Below, piece by piece: positions 7,847 through 14,244 of a stretch of 30,418 nt of DNA. The notes beneath the pieces are model-generated. The model ran no database searches. It had not been told where the DNA came from and was given only the letters and a program-made list of their open reading frames with translations. The stretch lies in NCBI GenBank assembly GCA_020849855.1, contig JADZFO010000054.1, positions 1 through 30,418 on the forward strand, given 5' to 3'. This DNA is from a bacterium (GTDB taxonomy: Bacteria; 4484-113; JAFGCY01). Both the position numbers and the translations under genes were made by a program. Numbering within the stretch: position 1 is the first letter of the stretch; each line of letters opens with the position of its first letter.

Positions 7847-8044
7847 GGACGGGCCGCAGAAATGCGGCCCGCAGACACTCGTAGGGGCCGCAGAGATGCG
7901 GCCCGCAGACACTCGTAGGGGCCGCAGAGATGCGGCCCGCAGATCCCCGTAGGGGCCGCAGAAATGCGGCCCGCAGAATGCCCGCAGGGGCCGCAGAAAT
8001 GCGGCCCGCAGAATGCCCGCAGGGGCCGCAGAAATGCGGCCCGC
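7847..8044 (+). repeat. REP palindrome array B (six units), 34-35-bp period
   Basis: Units start at 7847, 7881, 7915, 7949, 7984 and 8019, in the same orientation and with the same arms as array A. Loops are GAAA, GAGA, GAGA, GAAA, GAAA and GAAA. The last two units carry a one-base tail insertion (GCAGAATGCCC). The array fills the convergent intergenic space between RAYT (+) and the AI-2E exporter (-), so it probably also serves as a two-way transcript end or mRNA stabiliser (inference). Confidence 0.95.
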
Positions 8045-9289
8045 TCAGGCTGATGGCGCGTCGTTTGGATCCCCGGGGACAGGCGGCAGGGATACAGGCA
8101 CGTTGTCCTGCTCCGGTTTGATCAGGTACTCGGTATCCTCGCCGCGCTCCATGAATTCGATCTCGCCGCTTTGCGGCAGCAGGTCCAGGGCCGGCACCTC
8201 GATGCCCTTCTCTTCCAGCTTCAGCACGAAGATGTTGAGCAGGATCTTGCCCGCCGCCGCCGCCGGCAGCGCCAGCAGCAGGCCGGCTACGCCGCCCACG
8301 CTGCCGCCCACCAGCATCGCGATCACCACCGTCAGCGGGTGGATGTTCATGGTGTCGCCGGTCAGCTTGGGGGCGATCACATAGTTCTGGATCACCTGCA
8401 TCGTCAGATTTGCGCCCAGCACCCAGACAATGTCCGTCGGCTGCGGCCCCACCAGGATGACGATGCCGATGGGTATGAAGGCCAGCAGGCCGCCCACCAC
8501 CGGAATGAACTCGCCGATAAAGAGGCCCACGGCCAGCAGCAGCCAGTAGGGCACGCCGATGAAGGCCATGAACATGGCCATCACCACGAAGATGATCAGC
8601 GCCATGACCACGCGGCTGTAGATATAACCGCCGAGGCTCTTGTTGATCGCATCCAGCGCGCGCTCCACATTGCTGTGGGTCTTCTCCGGGAAGAGGCGCA
8701 CGAAGGTGCGGCGGAAGCGCGAGGCATCCAGCAGCAGGTACAGCGCGATGATCGGCACGATCAGCACACCGGCCATCACCGTGCCCGCGCCGGACAGGAA
8801 GGTCTGCGCCGCGGCCATCGCCTTGTTGATGATGTCCGGCGCCGAGGTCTGCATCTGCGCGATGAGCTGGCTCAGGTATGCGTCCAGCCCCTGGGCTTCC
8901 TTGCCCGGCACATACTGCTGCTGCAGTCCGATCAGCAGGTTGTTGAGCAGGTCGTACTGGCTCGGCAGCTCCTGCAGGTAGCCCGGCAACGCCTTGACGA
9001 ACTCCGCCGACTGGACGTACAGCAGCGCGCCAACAGTCGGTATCGAGCCCAGCAGCAGCAGGAAGAAGGTATAGAAGACCACGCGGGTCGCTGCGGGCCG
9101 CGGCATCTTCCTTGACAGCCACTGGATCGGCCAGGCCAGGAAGTAGGCCAGGAAGGCCGAGAAGGACAGCATCAGCAGCACATTTCGCAGCGCATGCAGC
9201 ATAAACAGGATGCCGACCACGGTGGCCACAGCCAGTGAAGCCAGCAGATAGCGGCGAAAGATGGCGGAAGCTCGCTCCTGATGATGCAC
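8045..9289 (-). CDS. AI-2E family transporter (PerM/UPF0118)
   Basis: 414 aa. The layout is typical of the family: two N-terminal membrane helices (LASLAVATVVGILFMLHALR; VLLMLSFSAFLAYFLAWPIQ), a long soluble stretch with amphipathic helices (about residues 90-170), then a cluster of C-terminal helices containing FMAFIGVPYWLLLAVGLFIG, EFIPVVGGLLAFIPIGIVIL and the conserved IQNYVIAPKLTGDTMNIHPL. Family members export autoinducer-2 or act as Na+/H+ antiporters; which applies here cannot be told. The charged C-terminal tail of ~50 residues is longer than usual. The start is GTG 9289, fixed by TAGAAT-N6-GTG. The stop codon abuts REP array B. Confidence 0.9.
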   Translation of the reverse strand: MHHQERASAIFRRYLLASLAVATVVGILFMLHALRNVLLMLSFSAFLAYFLAWPIQWLSRKMPRPAATRVVFYTFFLLLLGSIPTVGALLYVQSAEFVKALPGYLQELPSQYDLLNNLLIGLQQQYVPGKEAQGLDAYLSQLIAQMQTSAPDIINKAMAAAQTFLSGAGTVMAGVLIVPIIALYLLLDASRFRRTFVRLFPEKTHSNVERALDAINKSLGGYIYSRVVMALIIFVVMAMFMAFIGVPYWLLLAVGLFIGEFIPVVGGLLAFIPIGIVILVGPQPTDIVWVLGANLTMQVIQNYVIAPKLTGDTMNIHPLTVVIAMLVGGSVGGVAGLLLALPAAAAGKILLNIFVLKLEEKGIEVPALDLLPQSGEIEFMERGEDTEYLIKPEQDNVPVSLPPVPGDPNDAPSA

Positions 9290-9295
9290 AGGCTT

Positions 9296-9301
9296 ATTCT
9301 A
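9296..9301 (-). promoter_or_regulatory. Leaderless-type -10 hexamer TAGAAT (N6) for the AI-2E gene
   Basis: TAGAAT, AAGCCT, GTG on the minus strand. No ribosome site is present, and this hexamer is the main support for the GTG start. Confidence 0.7.
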
Positions 9302-9330
9302 CAGGTATGAAGGCCCGGCGGCCCCGGGGG

Positions 9331-9336
9331 TAGAAT
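9331..9336 (+). promoter_or_regulatory. Leaderless-type -10 hexamer TAGAAT (N6) for the DUF1232 gene
   Basis: TAGAAT, GTGCCT, GTG. The six-base rule selects the GTG at 9343 rather than the in-frame GTG at 9337, which touches the hexamer. Confidence 0.65.
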
Positions 9337-9342
9337 GTGCCT

Positions 9343-9948
9343 GTGAGCCCAAGCGCCAAGAGTCGTCTGGCCAGTCTGACAGCCCTGTTCCGGCTGCCCC
9401 AGATGCTGCGCCTGGCCGCATCGCTGCTGACCGACCCGCGCGTGTCCATCTGGCTGAAGGTCGGGGCGGCCGCGGGCGTGGTCTATGTCTTCTCGCCCCT
9501 GGATGTGATCCCCGACTTCACCGGCATCGGCATGCTGGATGACATCGTCATCACCATCCTGATCCTGCAGACCCTTATCGATCTGGCCCCGCCCCATGTG
9601 GTCGACCAGCACTGCGATCGCCTCGGTCTCAAGCGCGAGGAGCTGGACATGGACGTCCCCCAGCTCATCGGCCAGGCCATCGAGCTCATCGCCGGCTGGT
9701 GGAGCTCCGCCTCCGCCGCGCGCGCCGCCTTTGGTGAGCAGCAGGAGCCCCGGCCGCAAAGCTCTGCCCCCCGGCCGCGCAAGGCCGCTGATGCACCCGC
9801 CGCCGAGCCCGCAGCGCCGCGTCCCGCCGCCGCAGCCGCACCGGAGCCCGCGCGCACCGTGGTGGAAGAGCCGCCGCAGCCGGCCCCGCCCGCGGAGCTG
9901 CCGCCCAGCGTCAAGCGCTACAGCGCCTACCGTGAGGAGAAGAACTGA
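9343..9948 (+). CDS. DUF1232 (YkvA-like) membrane protein with Ala/Pro-rich tail
   Basis: 201 aa. Residues about 35-75 carry the DUF1232 signature: VSIWLKVGAAAGVVYVFSPL, then DVIPDFTGIGMLDDIVITIL, the conserved SPLDxIPDFxxxxGxLDD pattern. A short membrane segment lies within it. The C-terminal third (about 125-190) is a low-complexity Ala/Pro/Glu stretch, probably disordered, ending VKRYSAYREEKN. The function of the family is unknown. The start at 9343 comes from TAGAAT-N6. The last codons contain GAGGAG, which also serves as ribosome site for fmt, so the two genes are translationally coupled. Confidence 0.85.
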   Translation: MSPSAKSRLASLTALFRLPQMLRLAASLLTDPRVSIWLKVGAAAGVVYVFSPLDVIPDFTGIGMLDDIVITILILQTLIDLAPPHVVDQHCDRLGLKREELDMDVPQLIGQAIELIAGWWSSASAARAAFGEQQEPRPQSSAPRPRKAADAPAAEPAAPRPAAAAAPEPARTVVEEPPQPAPPAELPPSVKRYSAYREEKN

Positions 9949-10919
9949 GCCAGGCGCCGGCGCAAGCTGAAGGGCCCGGCCTGCGGGTCGCCTTCTTTGG
10001 CAGCACGCATTTCAGCAACCTTGTGCTGCGCGCGCTGCTGTCCAGCCGGCACAGCGTCTGCGCCGTGGTCACACAGCCCGACCAGCCAGCCGGACGGCGG
10101 ATGGAGCTTAAGGCCACCGCCGTGGCGGAGGAAGCCGCTGCTCTTGGCCTGCCGCTCTTCAAGCCGGCACGCCTGCGCCGCAATGCGGACTTCCTGGCCC
10201 AGCTCGCCGGCTGCCGGCCTGATGCCCTGCTGACGGCCAGCTATGGCCAGATCCTTCCCGCCGCCGTGCTGGACCTGACCCCCTGGCCCCTGAACGTCCA
10301 CCCCAGCGCCCTGCCCCAGCTGCGCGGCGCCAGCCCGGTGCGCACCGCCCTGCTGCAGGGCCTGCCCGCCACGCAGTGCTGCATCATGCGCATGACCCCG
10401 CGCCTGGACGACGGCGCTGTCCTGCTGCGCGAGCCCTGCCCCATCCCGGCCGACTGGAACTATGCCCGCCTCGAGGAAGAGCTGGGCCGCCAGGGCGGAC
10501 GGATGGCCGTCGAAGCCCTGGATGCGGTTCAGGTGGGTGCGGCAGAGCCTGTCGAGCAGGACCACGCCAATGCCACATACTGTAGTACATACCATCGTGA
10601 AGATACTGTGATCGACTGGCGGCGCAGCGCCCCGGAGCTGTGCAACTTCATCCGCGCCTGGGACCCTGATATGGGCGCACAGACCAGCCTGCCGGACGGA
10701 CGCCGCCTGAAAATCTGGCGCGCCGAGCCTGGCGCGGAGATTGACCTCGCCGGCCATGCCCCCGGCACACTCATCTCTTCGGACAAGAGCGGCATCGCAG
10801 TGCAGTGCGGGCGCGGCATGCTGCGCATTCTGGAACTGCAGCCCGAGAACAAGCGCCGCATGAGCGCGGCAGATTTCCTGGCCGGCACGCGCCTCGCCCC
10901 CGGGCTGCTGCTGGGCTGA
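9945..10919 (+). CDS. fmt: Methionyl-tRNA formyltransferase, apparent CTG start
   Basis: 324 aa. It transfers formyl from 10-formyl-THF to initiator Met-tRNA. The N-terminal strand is LRVAFFGSTHFSNLVLRALL, followed by VVTQPDQPAGRR. The catalytic region reads NVHPSALPQLRGASPVRTAL with the Asn-x-His pair, then MRMTPRLDDGAVLL with the catalytic Asp. A C-terminal OB-like domain follows (about 215-315). The frame upstream of the first strand has no ATG, GTG or TTG before a stop at 9933. GAGGAG-AAGAA-CTG places a CTG start at 9945, overlapping the upstream TGA as CTGA. A GTG at 10023 would delete the first Rossmann strand, so it is unlikely. No def gene is adjacent. Confidence 0.9.
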   Translation: MSQAPAQAEGPGLRVAFFGSTHFSNLVLRALLSSRHSVCAVVTQPDQPAGRRMELKATAVAEEAAALGLPLFKPARLRRNADFLAQLAGCRPDALLTASYGQILPAAVLDLTPWPLNVHPSALPQLRGASPVRTALLQGLPATQCCIMRMTPRLDDGAVLLREPCPIPADWNYARLEEELGRQGGRMAVEALDAVQVGAAEPVEQDHANATYCSTYHREDTVIDWRRSAPELCNFIRAWDPDMGAQTSLPDGRRLKIWRAEPGAEIDLAGHAPGTLISSDKSGIAVQCGRGMLRILELQPENKRRMSAADFLAGTRLAPGLLLG

Positions 10920-10934
10920 GCCGCCGCGTCCTGT

Positions 10935-10940
10935 TATGCT
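10935..10940 (+). promoter_or_regulatory. -10 hexamer TATGCT (N8) for the 10949 gene
   Basis: TATGCT is followed by TGCCGCAG and TTG. It selects TTG 10949 over the open upstream frame that overlaps fmt. Confidence 0.45.
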
Positions 10941-10948
10941 TGCCGCAG

Positions 10949-11722
10949 TTGAGCGAGCTGAGAACAAAAGCGAGCAGTACTGAAGCACCAGGCGCACCGG
11001 CAGGCCTCGACGCCGGCGCCCCGGAAAGGCCCCTTGCCGCCGCATCCAGCGCTCCGGCAGGGCTGCCGGAAGAAGAGCGCGTCGGCGCAGGCAAGCAGTT
11101 CATGGTAGACACGCTGCTGGCCTACAAGGATTCCGGCCCGGCCTGGCTGGACATGTGCCGCGATGATGATGGCCGCTACCACGGTGGCCTTATCCGGCCC
11201 TTCGTTTACATCCTGCCGCCCCTGGCCCTGCTGGCGGCTTTCTGGCTCCTGCCACTGACCAGCATTGTCTTTCTGGCCCTGGCGCTGTGGTCCTGCTGGC
11301 TCCTGCACCCGGCCTATGCCAGGAAGATGGCCGCCAGGCTTGAAAGCTGCGATTTGCTGGGCCGGATCGTCCTCGGCCCGGAGTACCTTGAAGACAGCTT
11401 CCGGCGGCTGCCGCCAGCCAGCCGCGGCCTCTTCAACCGCCAGCCCGCCGGCCTGAAGGCGCAGCTTGAGTTCATCGCCGACCGCCTGCCGGTCTATCTC
11501 TCGGCAAAGAACTGGGACCTGCACGGGCTGATCCTGTTTCTTGCTGCTGTACTGCTGGCAATGGAGTCCATCAGCCGGGCCTTCATGCCCTACCCGCTGG
11601 CCAACCTGCTGCCACTCACTGCGCTGCTTTACTTTCCGCTCTTCAGCCTGCAGGCGCGCCTGCACCTGCGCTATCTGAACTGCGAGCTGCTGCTCGGCGC
11701 CATCGCCACGCGCCTGCAGTAG
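10949..11722 (+). CDS. Integral membrane protein, function unknown
   Basis: 257 aa from a TTG start. The frame is open much further upstream, inside fmt, but the codons there are fmt shadow. The first ~50 residues are Ala/Pro/Glu-rich and probably disordered. MVDTLLAYKDSGPAWLDMCR follows, then two membrane segments (FVYILPPLALLAAFWLLPL; SIVFLALALWSCWLLHPAYA). A charged loop contains LLGRIVLGPEYLEDSFRRLP. Two to three further segments lie near the C-terminus (LILFLAAVLLAMESI; LANLLPLTALLYFPLFSL). An ATG at 11103 is an alternative start without a ribosome site. I do not recognise the family. It lies between fmt and crcB, 29 bases after the fmt stop. Confidence 0.65.
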   Translation: MSELRTKASSTEAPGAPAGLDAGAPERPLAAASSAPAGLPEEERVGAGKQFMVDTLLAYKDSGPAWLDMCRDDDGRYHGGLIRPFVYILPPLALLAAFWLLPLTSIVFLALALWSCWLLHPAYARKMAARLESCDLLGRIVLGPEYLEDSFRRLPPASRGLFNRQPAGLKAQLEFIADRLPVYLSAKNWDLHGLILFLAAVLLAMESISRAFMPYPLANLLPLTALLYFPLFSLQARLHLRYLNCELLLGAIATRLQ

Positions 11723-11940
11723 GGCCGCTGCCAGCGCTCACGCTTGCCGCAAACTTACCGCCAATTGATCCCGGCTCCCCGCAGCCCTTATCGCAGCTTT
11801 ACACACCCGCCATAGTATATATGGCAACGTACAGCAAGTGCACTCCACAGTGTCTTGATTCACAAGGAACCACGCCCGCGCGGAGGCGGTCCCAGCCCGC
11901 CCCGCGCCGGCCTTCCCCTCTCCAGGCCCCACCCGCCTGC

Positions 11941-11946
11941 TATGCT
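11941..11946 (+). promoter_or_regulatory. Leaderless-type -10 hexamer TATGCT (N6) for crcB
   Basis: TATGCT, CTGGGC, ATG at 11953. The 218 bases further upstream hold no gene and no fluoride-riboswitch-like fold that I can recognise. Confidence 0.65.
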
Positions 11947-11952
11947 CTGGGC

Positions 11953-12339
11953 ATGGCCCTCAGCCTCTGGATCGCAGTCGGCGGTGTCTGCGGCACGCTG
12001 GCCCGCTATGGCCTCAGCCTGGCCATGCACCGGGCGCTTGGCGAGCGCTTTGCCTGGGGCACCCTGAGCGTGAACCTGCTGGGCTGCTTCCTGATCGGCC
12101 TGCTGATGCAGCTCGGCCTCTCCGGCAGCCTGATCAGCCGCGAGCTGCGCGCGGCCCTCGGCATCGGCTTCATGGGGGCCTTCACCACCTTCTCCACCTT
12201 CGGCTATGAAACCCTGAGTTACATTCAGGATGGCAACTGGCGCCTGGCCCTGCTCAACGCGGCGGCCAACCTTGTGCTGGGGCTGCTGCTGGTTTGGCTT
12301 GGCATGCTGGCCGGGCGCGGATTAACAGGAGGCGGCTGA
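11953..12339 (+). CDS. crcB: Fluoride channel Fluc/CrcB
   Basis: 128 aa, standard length. Fluc channels are dual-topology dimers that let F- leak out of the cytoplasm. Conserved parts seen: GGVCGTLARYGLS in helix 1, FAWGTLSVNLLGCFLIGLLM in helix 2 (the Asn pore residue), GFMGAFTTFSTFGYETL with the phenylalanine-box and TTFSTF break, and a fourth helix AAANLVLGLLLVWLGMLAG. The frame is open to 11821, but those 44 extra residues are Pro/Arg-rich and outside the family. The ATG at 11953 fits TATGCT-N6. It overlaps the next gene by one base (TGATG), so the two form an operon. Confidence 0.95.
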   Translation: MALSLWIAVGGVCGTLARYGLSLAMHRALGERFAWGTLSVNLLGCFLIGLLMQLGLSGSLISRELRAALGIGFMGAFTTFSTFGYETLSYIQDGNWRLALLNAAANLVLGLLLVWLGMLAGRGLTGGG

Positions 12340-12683
12340 TGAGCGGACCGCAGGAAATGGTGCTGCTGCGTATCTATCTTGGCGAAGCCGACCGCTACAA
12401 GGGCCGGCCGATGTACCAGGCCCTGGTGGAGGCCCTGCGCGAGCATGGCATCGCCGGCGCTACTGTCCTGCGCGGCCTGATGGGCTATGGCGCGCACAGC
12501 ACCATGCACACCAGCGCCCTGCTGGACCTCAGCTCCGACCTCCCGATCGTGATCGAGGCCATCGACAGCGCAGAGCAGGTGGAATACGCGCTGGAAAAAC
12601 TGCGCGAACTGGGCTTCGACCCTCCGCTGCTGACCACGGAAAAGGTCCAGGCCTATACCAACCCGGTGCGCGACCGCAAGTAG
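12339..12683 (+). CDS. DUF190 (PII-like) protein, crcB partner
   Basis: 114 aa. DUF190 signature: VLLRIYLGEADRYKGRPMYQ, then GIAGATVLRGLMGYG and LDLSSDLPIVIEAIDSAEQV. Family structures are PII-like ferredoxin folds, and DUF190 genes are often next to or fused with crcB, suggesting a regulatory or accessory role in fluoride export (family knowledge; mechanism not settled). The ATG at 12339 overlaps the crcB stop as TGATG and is preceded by AGGAGGCGG. The longer frame from 12294 only adds crcB-derived residues. Confidence 0.92.
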   Translation: MSGPQEMVLLRIYLGEADRYKGRPMYQALVEALREHGIAGATVLRGLMGYGAHSTMHTSALLDLSSDLPIVIEAIDSAEQVEYALEKLRELGFDPPLLTTEKVQAYTNPVRDRK

Positions 12684-12744
12684 CAGCCGCCGGCCCCGGT
12701 GGCTGCCGTATTGAAACAGCAGGGCCCTTTCCACCGTCTCTGCC

Positions 12745-12750
12745 TATAAT
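12745..12750 (+). promoter_or_regulatory. Consensus -10 TATAAT (N10) for the 12761 lipoprotein gene
   Basis: A perfect TATAAT lies ten bases before the ATG at 12761, implying a leader of only a few bases. The alternative ATG at 12749 overlaps the hexamer and is rejected. Confidence 0.6.
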
Positions 12751-12760
12751 GGCCGCTCGC

Positions 12761-13480
12761 ATGATCAGTGCCCCTCAACAATTCGCAGCCCGGCCCCGGC
12801 GCGCTCTGCCCGCTGCGCTGGTGCCGCTGGCCCTGCTTGGCCTGCTTATGCTGCTGGGCGGCTGCGACTATCCCGAGCAGGGCTTCTATGAGCTGGTCGG
12901 CGTGAATGACCGCGGCGACGCGGTTATCGCCCACCCCTTCATGGTTGAGGAAATCGTTGACGACACCGAGCTGACCATCGGTTTCCGGGTGCTGCTGCCC
13001 GGCAGCGAGCGCGGATCGCTGGCCGAGGCTGAACTGACCAACAGCACGGACCTCAGCCGTCGCGGCTGGCATCTGGCCCTCGCTAACGGCGACACCCGCG
13101 CGGGCGATATTGATATTGACATCGACCACATCGACCTGGACACCGGGGACGGCCGCCTGGAGTTCAGCGGCCTCTACCGCAGCTCGGAGAAGAACGCCCC
13201 GGTCAGCATCGGCGGCTTCGCAGCGCCCAGCAGCGCTGAAGGCATCAGCCGCGTGATCGCCCGCCTCGACCTGCCAAAGATGCCAAAGGGCTATCCCCGG
13301 GTCGACCGTTATGAGCTGCGGCCGATCAGCCAGGCCTCCTTTGAGCAGCGCATCGGCGCTGCGCTGAAGGACGCGCGGCGCATGTCTGCGCTGAAACCCA
13401 GCGGCCTGGCCTCAAAGCATGTGGTCAAGGTGGAGAAGGGAGAGCAGAAGCCCAGCCGCTCCGGTGGCGCACGCCCTTAG
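12761..13480 (+). CDS. Predicted lipoprotein, function unknown
   Basis: 239 aa. The signal peptide has a hydrophobic run, ALVPLALLGLLMLLGGC, with lipobox LGGC (Cys at about residue 33). The mature part begins DYPEQGFYELVGVNDRGDAV. An Asp-rich run GDIDIDIDHIDLDTGDG (about 115-131) might bind cations or be a beta-strand edge. The C-terminal third is basic (KVEKGEQKPSRSGGARP). No family is recognised. It is convergent with the porin-like fragment, with 68 bases between stops. Confidence 0.7.
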   Translation: MISAPQQFAARPRRALPAALVPLALLGLLMLLGGCDYPEQGFYELVGVNDRGDAVIAHPFMVEEIVDDTELTIGFRVLLPGSERGSLAEAELTNSTDLSRRGWHLALANGDTRAGDIDIDIDHIDLDTGDGRLEFSGLYRSSEKNAPVSIGGFAAPSSAEGISRVIARLDLPKMPKGYPRVDRYELRPISQASFEQRIGAALKDARRMSALKPSGLASKHVVKVEKGEQKPSRSGGARP

Positions 13481-13548
13481 GCACGTCATTCCGCCTGTTG
13501 CGCTGGCGGCCTGGCGGTGGCCGCTTCTGCAAACAGCAGCCCTGGCCG

Positions 13549-14100
13549 CTAATCCATCTCGCCGAAGTGGCCTTCAATGTAGGCCTGCTCAAGCTGGGCG
13601 TCGCTGCCATGCCGGCCGGAGATCACATCAAACACGCTGCTGTCGCGGCTGCCGATCTGCAGGTTCAAGAGCAGGCTGTCGCTGACCCACTCGCGGTAGC
13701 TCAGGTCAAAGCGCACACCCTGCTGGAAGTTGCCCAGGTCCGCCAGGCCGGAGCCTGCGAACTGCATGCGGTAGGTAATCTGGCCGCTGAAGGGGCTCTC
13801 GCCTTCCGCGCAGCCACGCGCCAGCTCTTCACCCAGGCAGTCAAGCTGGGCCCGCTGCGCCATCAGAGCGGCGTCCAGGGTGTCCATGCGGAACTCCACG
13901 CTCTGCGCCTCGGCGCTCAGGCTGGTCAGCTCCGCATCCAGCCCGGCGCTTTGCGCCTGCAGCAGGCAGTCAGCCGCGGTGGTCCGCAGCTCAGCGGCGA
14001 TTTCTTCGCCCCCGCTGCGGGGATCGCTAATCGCAAAAGCCGGCCCGCCTGCGGCAAGCGCAAGGCCAAGGGACAGCATGCTTATCTGGATCCGCTTCAT
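13549..14100 (-). CDS. Porin-like secreted protein, apparently C-terminally truncated
   Basis: 183 aa. A signal peptide (MKRIQISMLSLGLALAAGGP, cleavage near AFA) is followed by a coiled-coil-like stretch with two cysteines (about residues 35-95: TAADCLLQAQSAGLDAELTS, and AALMAQRAQLDCLGEEL). Then FSGQITYRMQFAGSGLADLG and FDLSYREWVSDSLLLNLQIG look like the first beta strands of an outer-membrane barrel. In SLH porins this order (SLH, coiled coil, barrel) is usual; here SLH is absent and the protein ends at AYIEGHFGEMD where a barrel should begin. None of the frames downstream resumes it. It may be a remnant or a small secreted protein. GGAGG precedes the ATG. Confidence 0.6.
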   Translation of the reverse strand: MKRIQISMLSLGLALAAGGPAFAISDPRSGGEEIAAELRTTAADCLLQAQSAGLDAELTSLSAEAQSVEFRMDTLDAALMAQRAQLDCLGEELARGCAEGESPFSGQITYRMQFAGSGLADLGNFQQGVRFDLSYREWVSDSLLLNLQIGSRDSSVFDVISGRHGSDAQLEQAYIEGHFGEMD

Positions 14101-14228
14101 GGGGCCTCCACAGCAGTCAGCTGCACTGCATAGATATTATCCGCCCGCCGGCGGCCTTTGCTAAACAGCCCGCAAAGCCCAGCATCAGATTGCCGGAAAG
14201 TCAAGGCGGAGATTGGGCCCGGCGCTGC

Positions 14229-14234
14229 TACAAT
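14229..14234 (+). promoter_or_regulatory. -10 hexamer TACAAT (N10) for the 14245 gene
   Basis: TACAAT, ten bases, then ATG 14245. The spacing equals that of the TATAAT before 12761. Confidence 0.5.
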
Positions 14235-14244
14235 CCCGCGGCGC

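Larger units (their letters stand above)
7004..8044 (+). mobile_element. REPtron: RAYT gene with flanking REP arrays
   Basis: The RAYT gene and the two direct-oriented REP arrays form one unit. The left array begins 11 bases after the thiG stop. The right array begins five bases after the RAYT stop and ends one base before the AI-2E gene stop codon. No target-site duplication or terminal repeat is evident. A degraded family copy lies inside the carboxyltransferase gene at 20790-20930. Confidence 0.8.

Noticed and set aside
7004-8044. CRISPR array, because of regular 34-base spacing
   Set aside because: The repeated part is ~27 bases of each 34-base unit, leaving only ~7 variable bases, far too short for spacers. 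The units are palindromic REPs around a RAYT and no cas gene is present.
7833-9122. 429-residue minus-strand frame overlapping the AI-2E gene
   Set aside because: It reads the AI-2E gene out of frame and continues through the REP array. The real gene has clear family motifs in the other frame.
11723-11952. Fluoride riboswitch or small gene upstream of crcB
   Set aside because: I see no crcB-motif pattern, and the short frames on either strand lack ribosome sites and family features. The leaderless start argues against a leader RNA.
11821-11952. Longer crcB with a start at 11821
   Set aside because: The extra 44 residues are Pro/Arg-rich and outside the family. The -10 at 11941-11946 would lie inside the gene.
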